Both the position numbers and the translations under genes were made by a program. Shown here piece by piece: positions 12,601 through 24,599 of a stretch of DNA of 64,000 nucleotides; positions within the stretch are counted from its first letter, which is position 1; each line of letters begins with the position of its first letter. Source of the DNA: Gnetum montanum (taxonomy: Eukaryota > Streptophyta > Gnetopsida > Gnetales > Gnetaceae); the NCBI GenBank assembly GCA_015680685.1, contig MNCI01002813.1, positions 1,513,296 to 1,577,295 on the forward strand, given 5' to 3'. The notes beneath the pieces were generated by a model that saw only the letters and a program-made list of their open reading frames with translations, had not been told where the DNA came from and made no database searches.

Positions 12601-13925
12601 AGCCACACTTAATTTTTCAAACATCCTCCTTCCAACTTAGTCGTGGGGGCGATGGCCATCCATGCAGATCATCTATATTGCTTCTAAATTTTTCTATTTT
12701 TTTTTACACATTTTTATCTTTGCAAATTATTTATTTTACACCTTTTTGATTTTAAAACTTCTTCCTATTTTACACCCTTTTTTTACATCACCATTAGTAC
12801 ATTTAAATCTTGCTTGAGTATTTTACACTTTCTTATATAGTTTACTTTCTTTTAGTGTGATTTTCTAATTTTTTGTTAATAAACGTGCTTTGTATCAATA
12901 GGACACAATGGTGTTGTAGCTATTACTAATGGTGGTTTGTGCTTAATGTTTTGTTTGCTAATGTCTAGTTTTTATTTCTAAATTTTTGTACCAATGGCTA
13001 AGTCATGGTTTTTTTTTCATGGCATAGGCAGTGAGTCCATGACATCCATGCATCCACAAACTCTATGATTTTCCTTGTTTTGGAAGTATGAAGTCCCTTT
13101 CATTAAATAACTTTTAATAAATTTATGACCTTGGTAGTTTCTAGAATTGGGAAGGATTCAAAGGTTTGCGCATGGTGTGACTTCAAGGGGACTCATTACT
13201 CTTTGTACTCTTCTACTTGCTCAAATACATGAGTGTTTTCATAGACTTCTTACCATTCCATGTTGACCAATAACAGGAAGTTGAATAAAGTCTTTGCATG
13301 GTGTAGTTCCCATGCAAAAAGAAAGAAAACAAAACAAAGAAATAAATAAAACATGATGGAAATTCAAAGCACACCCCTTAGATCCCCTACAAACACTTGT
13401 TATTAGACTATAAAGACATGTTACCCATGCTTGAACATCCCCTCTAACTAAGGCCCTCTCTCACTTCATGCTTCTCTTTTCTTCTCTTTATGAAATGGTG
13501 ATTATTTTATGGAAGCACTCTTGTATCTTGAGGGGGTGGATCGATCTTGGAGTGGTGATGTGAAGTCACTAGAAGTAGTTAGTTCTACTCTAGACTAAGA
13601 ATGGATCTTGTTAGGTCATTTAAATACAAATCCACAAAGGACTTCTTATGACCCCAATTCAAAATTCCATTCCACCTTCTCCATCATCCATCTACACTAC
13701 TCATGACTTATCTTACTACTAGTGTCCATGTTCTTGATTCAGTGTCTTTGTCTAATGTACTTGAATTCTTGGATAGACTCTTCTAGGTTTTGTTCCTTAA
13801 CTTCCGTCAGCCATTAATCGCCTATGGGGCCCACAGACTCCTTAGGTTGAGATTATGCAAGGGTAAATAGGGCATGTGCCTACTATGGGGAGGACTACAA
13901 GATAACAATCTTTCACCTAAACCCC
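12601..13925 (+). other. E2 post-integrase tail with internal PPT-like motif
   Basis: Noncoding, T-rich tail after integrase. At about 12636-12652 it contains TTAGTCGTGGGGGCGATGGCC, nearly the same motif that precedes the 3' LTR. The stretch 13020-13900 aligns with E3 47470-48360 and with the E4 and E5 tails. No coding region is supported here. Confidence 0.6.
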
Positions 13926-16120
13926 ATGGTGAGGCTCAGCAAAATCACTACCTTTTCTGTCCATGCATGCACTGCTCTAAGTCAAAGATTCCTTGTTAGC
14001 CTTCCACAACTAATCTATCTAGAGATGGTGAAGAAATTTAAAGAGAATGAACATGGAAGAAAGGTACTTCCCTCTCCATGCCTCATTAGAAAACTCTATC
14101 GAAGGGGAGTGATAGTCCATTATACAAATGATGCTATTAGAAATGCACCAACCATTAATTGGATGGAGATGATGAAGGATAAAATGCCTACAACAATCAT
14201 TCAAGAAGAGGATCAACAACCACCACCTCAACCTACCACTCAAACAACTATGTCAAACATCGCTGCAACAGCCCAACAATTGTGGAAATACTGAGAATGG
14301 CTCTTGAGAAAACAAGAGCAATGAGCAGGCATGAGTGGCAGGGATCTATCTATGTACCAGCTAGCAATGAGTCACCTAAATAAGGTGGCATAAATAGTCA
14401 ACCTAATGGAAGGTGGTGGATCCCTTTTTTCCACCCAATGAACGCAGTTGTCTATGAGGTTGAATCTTAGTACTAGAGAGGTCACAGTATCTCTCAAAGA
14501 ATAGTAGCCACTCCCAGAAATCTCTGGGAATGTCATGACCTTCTTAGTGCACTTGGAGAAAGGCAAGGGGACAACAGTGCTTGTGATGCAGCACCAAGGG
14601 TAGGAGATAGCAGCAGAGGTGGTTGCTAATAAAATTATTAAAATACTCAATGCACCTATGACATCTATCCCATATTTCACTACACTCAAAGATGTGTAGA
14701 TGTCCATAAGAACCATAAGCAGCAAATTAAGAAAAGCACAACATGAAGAACTACTAGATCGACTAGTGGGAACTTGGCAACTACTTCCGGATGTCTTTAA
14801 TCTTCCAGATAGTATTTCTACAACCCAGTCAGTGCTGCTAGAGGCAAGGGGCAAAAACATTATTTGGAAGGGCAACTTGAAATAGCCAACAAGTTGAACA
14901 AATGCTTGGCTACTAAAGTTACTAAGAGCCCAAATTGCCAACCCTACATTTCTCAACTCGGCATTGACAAGAGATGAAGCTCTTCAACAACTTCACACCA
15001 AACTAAAAGGGGTTGAGGGTGTGATGGTGCCAGTGGTGTTCTACTGATCCTTGGCAGAGGCTACTTAGTAAAAAATTTAGAAGGCCTTAGATCTGACCTG
15101 CCAGAAGAATGTGCAACTAATTGAATCAAACCATCACTTTTCAAATGTTAATGAACATAAACAATAGTTAACTAACTTTATCTATCAATAGTAGGAGTAA
15201 CTAGCCAAGGCAAACACAGAGCTAAGGAGATTGGCAGCTAAAAATAAAAACCTCTCCATCGAGGAGATTTGTGCCCCTTTCCAAAAGACTGTAATAGAGG
15301 TAGCTGCCTAGAAATTACAGGCTCCCAAATTTAAGAGAGTCAAGGATCATTATAGAGATTAGGTTAATTTTCATAAAGAAGTTAATGTAAAGCACATCCA
15401 ATTGATGAAGGAAAAACTAAATGAAATCCTCTAGTAACTTGAACAAGGAAGAGAAGTTTGGAAACCTATCATTGATGAGATAGATGCTAACAATAAGGTT
15501 GACATCTACATGAAGGAGTTGCAGATTGAGGAGATGACAATATACATGAAGCTTTCCAAACTCTTGCCAATCTCTGATATGCAAATCTATCTATGTTAAT
15601 TGTAGAATCGCCACAATAAGAACTAGAGAAGCAAGTGGCCAACTTGTACTTGTTGTACAAGGCCGAGTTCAAGCATCACAAGGACATCAAGCAAAAGCTT
15701 GCAATGGCAAACATGAAACTCAAGGTTCTTAAGCACAAATACATTGATCAAAGATCTGCTACCAAGAACCTGGTCAAAAGAATGAATGACTACCATGAGT
15801 TTCAAAACACTATCAGGGCATTTGATGTCGAACGTAAATAATTCGTTGCTTAGTTTATCAACATTAAGGAGTTGTTTCCAATAATGTCCTATCCATAGGA
15901 TATCCCCATTTCAACCCACATTGGTGATGCAGCATGGACTATGAATAATCCTCAAAGTAAGGAGGACAAGATGAAGGCATTACTAGATGCCTTTTACCTT
16001 CCATCAGAGGTTGCAACTGCAATAGAATAGCCACAGCTGCCTTAACCACCACACGTGCCCAAAGCCAATGAAGGTCCTTTAGAACCTCAGGAACCTCCAC
16101 CACCTAGGACTATCTAATCT
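13926..16120 (+). pseudogene. E2 extra ORF downstream of integrase (Athila-type position)
   Basis: An ATG at 13926 opens 122 codons, and the same frame resumes repeatedly after single stops. The N-terminal part has a block of the form PQLIYLEM..KFKE...GR.LPSPCLI.KLYRRGV, resembling the 'putative plant transposon protein' region of Athila ORFs (LPFPSLI..LCRRAG). A Pro/Gln/Thr-rich stretch follows at 14205-14270. A Lys/Glu/Leu-rich segment likely to form coiled coil spans 15180-15840 (open piece 15635-15841), and a Pro-rich end lies near 16030-16115. E3 and E4 have no counterpart at this position. The function is unknown. I see no clear signal peptide or membrane segment, so I do not call it an envelope. 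Confidence 0.6.
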
Positions 16121-16206
16121 TCTCAACTGCCTTCATGTAATCAACGGATGTGCTATCCAATTTTGAGTAGTCATGTCATGGTTTCAATTTTGTGTGATGA
16201 ACATCA

Positions 16207-16863
16207 TAATTTCTTGTAATGTTGTTGACTTGTACACTCAGGCACTTAGTTTGTTAAGATAGTTTGTTATGTCAAGAGTTAATCAATAATCCCATACCTT
16301 CCCAATTTTGTAGAGGAACTCGAGGATGAGTTTTCATTTAGTCATGGGGGTATGATGAATCATCATTGTGTCATGTCAATGGACCCTTGTTGACATGGCC
16401 TTGTCAACGAGGCCCCATCTACAGGGCTCATAGATGCAAAAAATGCTATGTCGACATGGCCCTGTTGATGTAGCTCTTCAATAAAGTCTATAAATATGTG
16501 CTCACCAATTGCGTTTATAGGATGTCTTATAATAGTTGTAGCAGAGCTCTTGTAGATTTTTCATTTGAGAGTTAGAATATTTCTCTAAGTGCCCGTAGTA
16601 GGAGTTAGAAAGTGTACAGATCTTTACTTGAGCACTATTGTACCTAAACATACCAATGTAAACAACAATAAAGATGAGCCTTTTGATCAAACCTTGCAAC
16701 ACTTGGAATAGATTAATGATTCCTTTAAGTATTTATTATTTTCATTAATTATGTAATTAATTAAGCTAAATTATATTTCAAGTGATTCATTAATTAATTA
16801 AGCTAAATACATTAAACACATAAGTACGATCGCTTCGATCATAAACATGTATTCACTTGGTAA
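16207..16863 (+). repeat. First copy of exact 657-bp duplication at assembly gap
   Basis: Identical wherever I compared it to 17638-18294 (offset 1431). It spans the last part of the E2 tail, the polypurine tract and the first half of the 3' LTR, then runs directly into the N block. It is most simply the overlapping end of a contig that was not merged with the next. Confidence 0.9.
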
Positions 16864-17637
16864 NNNNNNNNNNNNNNNNNNNNNNNNNNNNNNNNNNNNN
16901 NNNNNNNNNNNNNNNNNNNNNNNNNNNNNNNNNNNNNNNNNNNNNNNNNNNNNNNNNNNNNNNNNNNNNNNNNNNNNNNNNNNNNNNNNNNNNNNNNNNN
17001 NNNNNNNNNNNNNNNNNNNNNNNNNNNNNNNNNNNNNNNNNNNNNNNNNNNNNNNNNNNNNNNNNNNNNNNNNNNNNNNNNNNNNNNNNNNNNNNNNNNN
17101 NNNNNNNNNNNNNNNNNNNNNNNNNNNNNNNNNNNNNNNNNNNNNNNNNNNNNNNNNNNNNNNNNNNNNNNNNNNNNNNNNNNNNNNNNNNNNNNNNNNN
17201 NNNNNNNNNNNNNNNNNNNNNNNNNNNNNNNNNNNNNNNNNNNNNNNNNNNNNNNNNNNNNNNNNNNNNNNNNNNNNNNNNNNNNNNNNNNNNNNNNNNN
17301 NNNNNNNNNNNNNNNNNNNNNNNNNNNNNNNNNNNNNNNNNNNNNNNNNNNNNNNNNNNNNNNNNNNNNNNNNNNNNNNNNNNNNNNNNNNNNNNNNNNN
17401 NNNNNNNNNNNNNNNNNNNNNNNNNNNNNNNNNNNNNNNNNNNNNNNNNNNNNNNNNNNNNNNNNNNNNNNNNNNNNNNNNNNNNNNNNNNNNNNNNNNN
17501 NNNNNNNNNNNNNNNNNNNNNNNNNNNNNNNNNNNNNNNNNNNNNNNNNNNNNNNNNNNNNNNNNNNNNNNNNNNNNNNNNNNNNNNNNNNNNNNNNNNN
17601 NNNNNNNNNNNNNNNNNNNNNNNNNNNNNNNNNNNNN
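16864..17637. other. Assembly gap (774 N)
   Basis: Unresolved bases. Because both flanks carry the same 657 bp, the gap probably has no real content. Open frames crossing it are artefacts. Confidence 0.97.
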
Positions 17638-18294
17638 TAATTTCTTGTAATGTTGTTGACTTGTACACTCAGGCACTTAGTTTGTTAAGATAGTTTGTTA
17701 TGTCAAGAGTTAATCAATAATCCCATACCTTCCCAATTTTGTAGAGGAACTCGAGGATGAGTTTTCATTTAGTCATGGGGGTATGATGAATCATCATTGT
17801 GTCATGTCAATGGACCCTTGTTGACATGGCCTTGTCAACGAGGCCCCATCTACAGGGCTCATAGATGCAAAAAATGCTATGTCGACATGGCCCTGTTGAT
17901 GTAGCTCTTCAATAAAGTCTATAAATATGTGCTCACCAATTGCGTTTATAGGATGTCTTATAATAGTTGTAGCAGAGCTCTTGTAGATTTTTCATTTGAG
18001 AGTTAGAATATTTCTCTAAGTGCCCGTAGTAGGAGTTAGAAAGTGTACAGATCTTTACTTGAGCACTATTGTACCTAAACATACCAATGTAAACAACAAT
18101 AAAGATGAGCCTTTTGATCAAACCTTGCAACACTTGGAATAGATTAATGATTCCTTTAAGTATTTATTATTTTCATTAATTATGTAATTAATTAAGCTAA
18201 ATTATATTTCAAGTGATTCATTAATTAATTAAGCTAAATACATTAAACACATAAGTACGATCGCTTCGATCATAAACATGTATTCACTTGGTAA
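17638..18294 (+). repeat. Second copy of exact 657-bp duplication at assembly gap
   Basis: Repeats 16207-16863 without a visible difference. This copy continues into the remainder of the 3' LTR (to 18697), so it is the one in correct context. Confidence 0.9.
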
Positions 18295-18697
18295 TCCCAA
18301 CAGCATTATTACTTGGTTCACCCAGTAGCATAGCACTTGGTAACCCCAATAGTGGATACATACATGGATTACAAAAAGTGTGACTAGATGTTTATGCTAG
18401 GACAAGTTAGTGATTAGTTAAATCAAATTAGTTATTAAATTACTTCATTTCTCTATTTTAAGCACTAGGAACATAAAACATAAAATAATAATAAAAACAT
18501 ATACCTAAATTACACGTAACCATACCTTGTACATCACAAGTGTGATTAAACTAACAAAAAATGACTATTATGGAAAAATTCACTTTTTAGAAGACTAGTG
18601 TACTAGAAGACATAGAGTCCACAGAATTTGACTAAATCATGGATGAACGCTTTGTGATTCGTATGGTTGGGTGTAGGGGTACCTCCGTTGCTCATCA
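17784..18697 (+). repeat. E2 3' LTR
   Basis: Begins TGATGAATC after the polypurine tract GTCATGGGGGTA and ends CTCATCA, followed by the target duplication CTTTA. The U3 head contains GTTGACATGGCC...GTCAAC inverted repeats. A TATA box lies at 17920-17927 and AATAAA at 18098-18103. A truncated duplicate of its first half lies at 16353-16863 because of the assembly gap. Confidence 0.88.
17920..17927 (+). promoter_or_regulatory. TATA box in E2 3' LTR
   Basis: TATAAATA lies 136 bp from the LTR start, the same spacing class as in the other copies. The corresponding site in the 5' LTR is damaged. Confidence 0.6.
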
Positions 18698-19985
18698 CTT
18701 TACTTCCACCCTTGAATTTATTTTCTCAAATTGGACACTCTAGAATAAGTTTGATATTTTTCATTAAAAGAGCTCTAGATGGTACTCCATCTTTGAATGA
18801 ATTCTAGTTCTAAGGATTTGTACGAGCTCTCTACTTCCTTTATGAATATTCTAGGAAACAACTTCAATTTTGCCAATCGTTCTCTATATTTTGAAAGGCA
18901 TAGGCGTCATGAAAGGCTTGAAAATGGTGTTGTAGATTTGCATTGTATCCACCTTCAAGTGACTATTCATATGTAGTCACTTGATACGACTATTCTTCAC
19001 ATGCTTGGTAGGAACATATATTACTTCTCTAATATTAAGCAGACTAGTAGGGGTTCTTCATAATCTTCAACTTTGTAAGCTCTATTATAGTGGTGATCCC
19101 TTTGATGCTCATAATGCTCTCTCTCTCTCTAAGTCCAATTCTTTCCCTTCTTTGCTTATAATCATCTTATTCTTCATTAGGATGTCTTCTTCAATGCTCA
19201 TGTCTCTCATGATCCCTCCGTCTTTCACTATCATGATTTCTTACTCATCATTCTCTTTTTTCATACTCTTAGGAGGAGTATGAGGAGGAAGAGGAAGAAG
19301 TTTGAGAATGGTGACAGCGAGTTCTTCTTCTATGACTCCTTGATTCATCCTTTTCTTAATTCAGTGGAGGTTCTAGGCCTTCAGTTCCTCCTAAGTGTGA
19401 AGTCTTCCTTATCTTCTCTAAGCATTTTCATGAAAGCTAAATGCAACTTTATCTTGATGGGATCTTTGACATGAATAAGTGGTGTATGAGATTGAGATCC
19501 ATGGGTTTGATAGAATTTCTTTGTATGGAATATGGAATTATCTATTTCCTCTAGGACAATTGTTTGTGGTACTTTCTTTCCTTTATCAAGCTCATGCCTT
19601 GTCTCCATAGTAGCATTACTTCTTACCTAGGCCTCTATTGGTTGGTATGATCTAGTCATGTGCTTTATGATATGATACCCTTTATGTATGTGACCAAGGT
19701 TTAACCTTACAAGGGTTGCTTGCAACATTGATGGTGCAAAGCATTTGAGAGGCAAAATAATGTTGCCTTGTAAATCTCTCCACCTTATTTGTTCATCTTG
19801 GTGAAAGAAAAATAGGAAATCAAGATAATATGGATTAGTGTGAGCATATGAAATCCTAGTTTACATGGGCATACTTTAGTCTTCTTCATCATATCCTTTG
19901 TCATAACTCATATGAGTTTCATTAGGAGGTGGTAATATCTCCTTAAGTGTAAAAACCATATTATGTTTTTGATGCTTTTAAGCGT
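18698..19985 (-). pseudogene. E1 gag N-terminal part (continues 4640-5495)
   Basis: The reverse strand resumes E1 gag exactly where 5495 stopped. The E4 sequence 30560-30740 aligns across the E2 junction without a gap. Near the N-terminus it has an FFHQDEQIRWRDLQGNIILP block, the family hallmark. A short open piece lies at 19381-19608. The gag core is broken by several stops and frameshifts around 18750-18960. Confidence 0.8.
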
Positions 19986-20000
19986 GTGTGTGTGTGTGTA
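19983..20000. repeat. (GT)n microsatellite
   Basis: A pure GT run of about nine units inside the untranslated leader of E1, between gag and the primer binding site. Confidence 0.9.
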
Positions 20001-20094
20001 TTAAAAAAATTAATTCATACGTGAAAGATAGACTTTGTGATTCTTAATACAATGAACTCTTATAAAATCAAATATTAAGCAAACATTGATACAT

Positions 20095-20111
20095 TCTAGG
20101 AAACAGCGCTA
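20095..20111 (-). other. E1 primer binding site
   Basis: On the minus strand the bases after the LTR read TAGCGCTGTTTCCTAGA, recognisable as the tRNA-Asp-complementary TGGCGCCGTTGCCGGGGA with several transitions. Confidence 0.6.
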
Positions 20112-20112
20112 A

Positions 20113-21015
20113 TGATGAGCATTTGGGTATTCCAACACTCTACCATACAAGTCATGAGCATTCACGCATGACCAAATCATATTCTGTGGATGGACAATGT
20201 AAGTATGCTAGTAGTTGATGGTTCATGATAGTTGTCTTGTCACATTAAGTTAATAAAGTGAAAGTAGTATGGTTTAACTCTCAGTGAGGTATATGATATC
20301 ATGATGTTGTAGGCTTAAATTAATTCTAAGTATTTCCATAATAAAAATGATAATAACATCTAAATCTAGGTGATAACAAAATGTAGATCTCTCTTAGCCT
20401 ATGGTAATAAGAATCTATTCCTAGCTTTTTGTACATGCCATAGGCTCATGTAACCATCACTGGGATTACCAAGTGAATTCACTACTAAGCAAATCAAGTG
20501 AAGTCATTACTAGGTTACCAAACAATTACACTTAACTCTTGAAACCAATCATACTTATTCCACCTTACTAATAGACATGCAAAAAGTAAATTACTTAGAA
20601 AATGTAACAAACTTAATCAAAGTAAACATATTAGAAAATAAAAGTAAACTAAGTGAGATCCTATAATCATAAGAAACAATCTTGATCTTTATTGTCAATT
20701 ATGAATTGTATCTAGGTACAATCCATTCGAATAAAGACTTTGTACAACTATTAGTTACCACACTATGGGCATTCACTTCTAACTCTTATGCTAGGTGTAA
20801 CTCATAGAAAGAAACTATAAGAATTTTATTTAGTATTATGCAAAATTTGCTCCTTTGACATAATGGTGGATTAGTATTTATAGTGATGACTAGGACCCAC
20901 TACACCATATCTATGATGATGTAAGAAGGACTACAATATCATAAATACAATATTTTTCAAGCAGACCTCTATGAGGGTGACCTCTAAACTAGATCTTGGC
21001 CTAGGAACCTCATCT
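20113..21015 (-). repeat. E1 5' LTR
   Basis: On the plus strand it starts TGATGAGCATTTGGG next to the primer binding site. It carries the shared LTR blocks (the CTGGGATTACCAAGTG region, the TTTATTGTCAATTATG poly(A) region, CACTATGGGCATTC). It probably ends at CCTCATCT near 21015, where the other copies have CTCATCA. The distance from the reverse-strand TATAAATA (about 20878) to that end is about 130 bp, as in E2. The outer boundary is inferred because no partner LTR is in the window. Confidence 0.6.
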
Positions 21016-21889
21016 TGCATGGACTAGCCAATTTTTTTGCTAGAAAAGTATCGAACATATTCTACTTCAAGCTTCTCCTAAAGGGGTATTGTGGCATCAG
21101 TTGCCTCAACTGCTTGTTCCTAGGGCTACTATGGTTGTTGTTGTTGTTGGCCCCTTACTCTCCTCGGTCATTTTTCCCTAGGTTGAAAAGGCCCTCCTAC
21201 TTGTGTTTCTCACTTTAATGCCATCTATGATCACAAAAGTAACCTAGGATTAGCTTTTTACTTCATAACCCTTAGTTATTTTGATACCTTTCTTGTAAGA
21301 TTGAGTTATGTTTAGTTATGAGGTATTGAAAGTTGATCATTGAATGCTTGTTTGTAATCTTGGCTAGTTGTATTATTTTAATATTATTTTATTAACTAGC
21401 CATCGAAGTTTGTTTGTTAGTTTTTATCCTTTATGATAAGTAATTTTATATTATTTTATTGGTTTTACCTTGGGAATTTAGGAAAATTTCAAAAAAAATT
21501 CTATAAGAAACCAAAACTTTATGTCTTCCACAATGTAGAGCTTACCTCTAATAATACGAGAGCTTACCTCTAATAAAACAAGTGTAAACAAGTTAGTAGT
21601 TTGAGAGTTAGGGTGCTTGAAACATTCTTGGGCTCTAAAAAAGAATAAAAACTCTTTTTTATGTTTGTAAAAATGATGCAAAATGAACTAATTTTGTGCC
21701 TATTTATAGTATTTTTGTGTTGCGTTGACTCATCCCATTGAATTAACAAGGATGCATCAATGCAGCTATACTTAGCAAAATTACATTTTATAAAATGAAG
21801 GAATTTTAGATAAGCTTGGAGGTGAAATAAGAGCCTAATGGAAGCTAGAAAGATATAGAATAACAATATAGAAGAGGATTATGTTACCT
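21016..21889. other. Unassigned spacer between E1 and E5
   Basis: I recognise no gene or element here. There is a CTG/TTG-rich patch near 21105-21160 and an AT-rich stretch with two near-identical GAGCTTACCTCTAATAA... units at 21538-21580. The open frames are short and low in complexity. Confidence 0.4.
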
Positions 21890-23479
21890 TAGGAGAAGAG
21901 ATTCAAGTGAATTTGGATGCCAAGATAAAGCAAAACTAGATGTGTAAATGCAACTTGATGTGATTGATCATGTAAATGGCTAATCATTAGGGATTTTAAC
22001 TTAAGGTACACCAAAGGAAATCCAAGTGGATCCTTCCCAAAGTAGACTTATGCCACTGATGCCCTTACATGCCCCCATCACAAGGAGTTTGTAGGCCTAT
22101 GGGATGATTACTTATTTTTTTGAGTTAAACCCCATTTCCAATTAATGAATTGTCTTAGGATTATATGGTCATCATAATAAATGTTTCAACTGGCCATGAT
22201 ATGAGGTAGTGGGGTGGTATGTTATGAATGGAGAATGATGGTATCAATAGCATGGTGAATAGGTGATTTGCATCTAGGTCACATGAGATCCTTGTCAAGT
22301 TTATGATTAAGGTGATATGATATCATCCCATTCTTATTCAAGACTAAGTCCATTCCACTTGTAGTGACTTCACATTAACATATCCTTCTCCTCCAACTAT
22401 TAGGAGTTCATGACAATTCCCAAAGGACAACCATCACTCTAAGGGGGAAAAAAAGAAGAAGGAAGGATGAAAAGGGCCTTAGTTAGAGGGATGCTTTCAT
22501 GTATGGGTAACATGTCTTTTCAACCTTATAACCAGTGCTTATAGCTCATTATTGTGTCTAAGGAATATGCTTTGAATTCCCATTTGGTTTTTATTTCATG
22601 GGAACCATACCATGCAAAGACATGCTTCCTGTTTATTAGTTGATGATAGGAGTGATGATATACCAATGGAGAAAAATCATAAAACTTGAGAAAGAATTTA
22701 AGAAGACGATATGATAAGTCCCTTTGAGATCACACCCTTTTCCATTCCATCTTGGTCCATTTCAAGTCTATTAAGTAGCAAGATCATTGGTTACTTTTAG
22801 TTGCAATGTGGAAGGACCTCATGTTTCCATGATGCAGAGCCTTCGTAGAAAAAATGGGATGGATGGATGTCATGAACACACTACTTGATACCATTAGAAA
22901 ATTGATAATTTATTAATAGATAATATAATCCACAAATGAAAATTTGGTCATTTAATAAATCAATTATAACATTAATGGCTACATTAATGGTAGTATCAAA
23001 AATTTCCTATAAAATAAAACAAAATATAATTACCATAGAGGAGAAGGAAATAAAAGAAAAGAAAAGAAAAATATAGAAAATAATCGATAAAATATTCAAA
23101 AAAATGAAGAATAGCGTAAAACAAAAAGATGTAAAAATTTGGTTATCCCTAATAAGGTATTAGTATGGATCATTGTCTCCTCCAAAACTAAGTTGAAAGG
23201 AGGAGATCCAAAAAATAGAGCATACTTGCTCTTACTCTGAGGTGTTACTGCTATTGGTTACTCTAGGTTCTAGGAATGGCTTAACTTGTTGAATATTAAT
23301 CAACAAATTTTTCTTTGGGCACAATGGATGGTAAATGATCATGGCATCAAAACCAAAATTTGCATGAATGATATAAGATCCTTCCCATAGCGTTTGAAAC
23401 TTAGTGCATTATTGTACATGCATGGGATTCTAGTAAAGAATTTTATCACCAAGTTAGAATGTAACTCTTCTTATCTATA

Positions 23480-24490
23480 TACAATGATGTTGTTTAGAGT
23501 GTGCCTTATGTATTTCATTCCTTGTTAGAACTACTTGTCAATTCTTATCTAGCACATTTAGTGTCATTAGTCATTCTTTTTATGCTAGACTAAAGTCAAG
23601 ATTAAGCTCATAGGTAGTTGAGAGTGTATAGAGATCAACTTGCATTGGAAGTATTAGCAATTTCTCATACACCAACTCATAAGGAGAATAACCTGTAGGA
23701 AGTTTCTAGGTTGATCAATAAGCTGAAAGAGCATCATTGAGTTTCATATTTTAGTCCTTCCTATATTGACTAATGGTTCATGTTATGATCTTGGTAACTT
23801 CATTATTAGTAACTTCAACTTGTCCATTAGCTTGGGGGTAATAGGGTGTTGTTAGTTTATGTTATTTTACCATATTTTGCTAAAAAAATTGTGTTGTAGT
23901 GAAAGATGAACAGTCGACAATAGGTACAACTTTAACTTCCTTCATGTAATAGTCAACAATGATGATGATATAAGCCTTCCCATTTAACATGGGAGTGAGG
24001 AATCCCATGAAGTCAATTCCCTAAGGTTCAAAGGCTCTAGTGGTTGAATCCACTATTGAGGCCCTTCCATTCGAATTTTCATTCCTCTATCTCTTTGGCA
24101 GGGCTCACACAAATGGAAAAATGAGGGATGTCCCTAAAGATTATCAACCTTAAGTATTTTGGCATGAGAATCTTCACAACCATCCTCTTTCCTTCATAAT
24201 GGCCCCTACAAGAACCTTCATGAGCATCCTAAAGAATCCATAGTTGATTAGGATTAGACACACACCATCATACCAAGCCATTGGCAAAAACCTTGTAAAG
24301 ATTACTTTGGATTTCTATGTAGTATTTGACTTGGTGAAGAAACTATTGTTTCTTCTTATTATCCCATTCTTGTGGAGTCTCATGAGTGAGAAGATAGGAG
24401 AAAAATTCATTGTGCCAATTAGACCCCTCAGGTTGTTGAATTTCAATGGATTTGGCAAACAGAAGTTCATCCAAGAATTGATAAGATAAA
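23480..24490 (-). pseudogene. E5 integrase remnant
   Basis: Reverse-strand matches to the integrase core (MGFLTPMLNGK, VDYYMKE, TPYYPQAN region) and to the zinc-binding region near 24050-24230 (the C..C.Q box and the H.G.C...R.. region) align with E2 and E3. Multiple stops. The short open frames on the opposite strand here are shadows. Confidence 0.7.
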
Positions 24491-24599
24491 AGCTCCTCAT
24501 CCTCTTTTCTAACCCATCATAATTGAGATGAGTGGTTAGCATCTACATTCTCGGTTCCCTTCCTATCCATTATTGTAAGATCAAAATCTTGTAAAATAA

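Larger units (their letters stand above)
5496..18697 (+). mobile_element. E2, full-length Athila-like element nested in E1
   Basis: Plus-strand Ty3/gypsy element with two LTRs (5496-6353 and 17784-18697), a tRNA-Asp-type primer binding site, gag, protease, RT, RNase H, integrase and a long extra ORF before the 3' LTR. It is flanked by CTTTG on the left (5491-5495) and CTTTA on the right (18698-18702), an almost intact 5-bp target duplication. E4 has CTTA at the corresponding gag position. The apparent 13.2 kb length is inflated by a 774-N gap and a repeated 657-bp segment; about 11.8 kb is likely. All coding regions carry stops. Confidence 0.9.

Noticed and set aside
14372-14956. 194-codon open frame on the minus strand
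   Set aside because: It lies antisense to the E2 extra ORF, has no recognisable domain, and is explained by the base composition of the plus-strand coding sequence.
16798-17693. Four long open frames across 16798-17693 on both strands
   Set aside because: They consist almost entirely of unresolved bases from the assembly gap.
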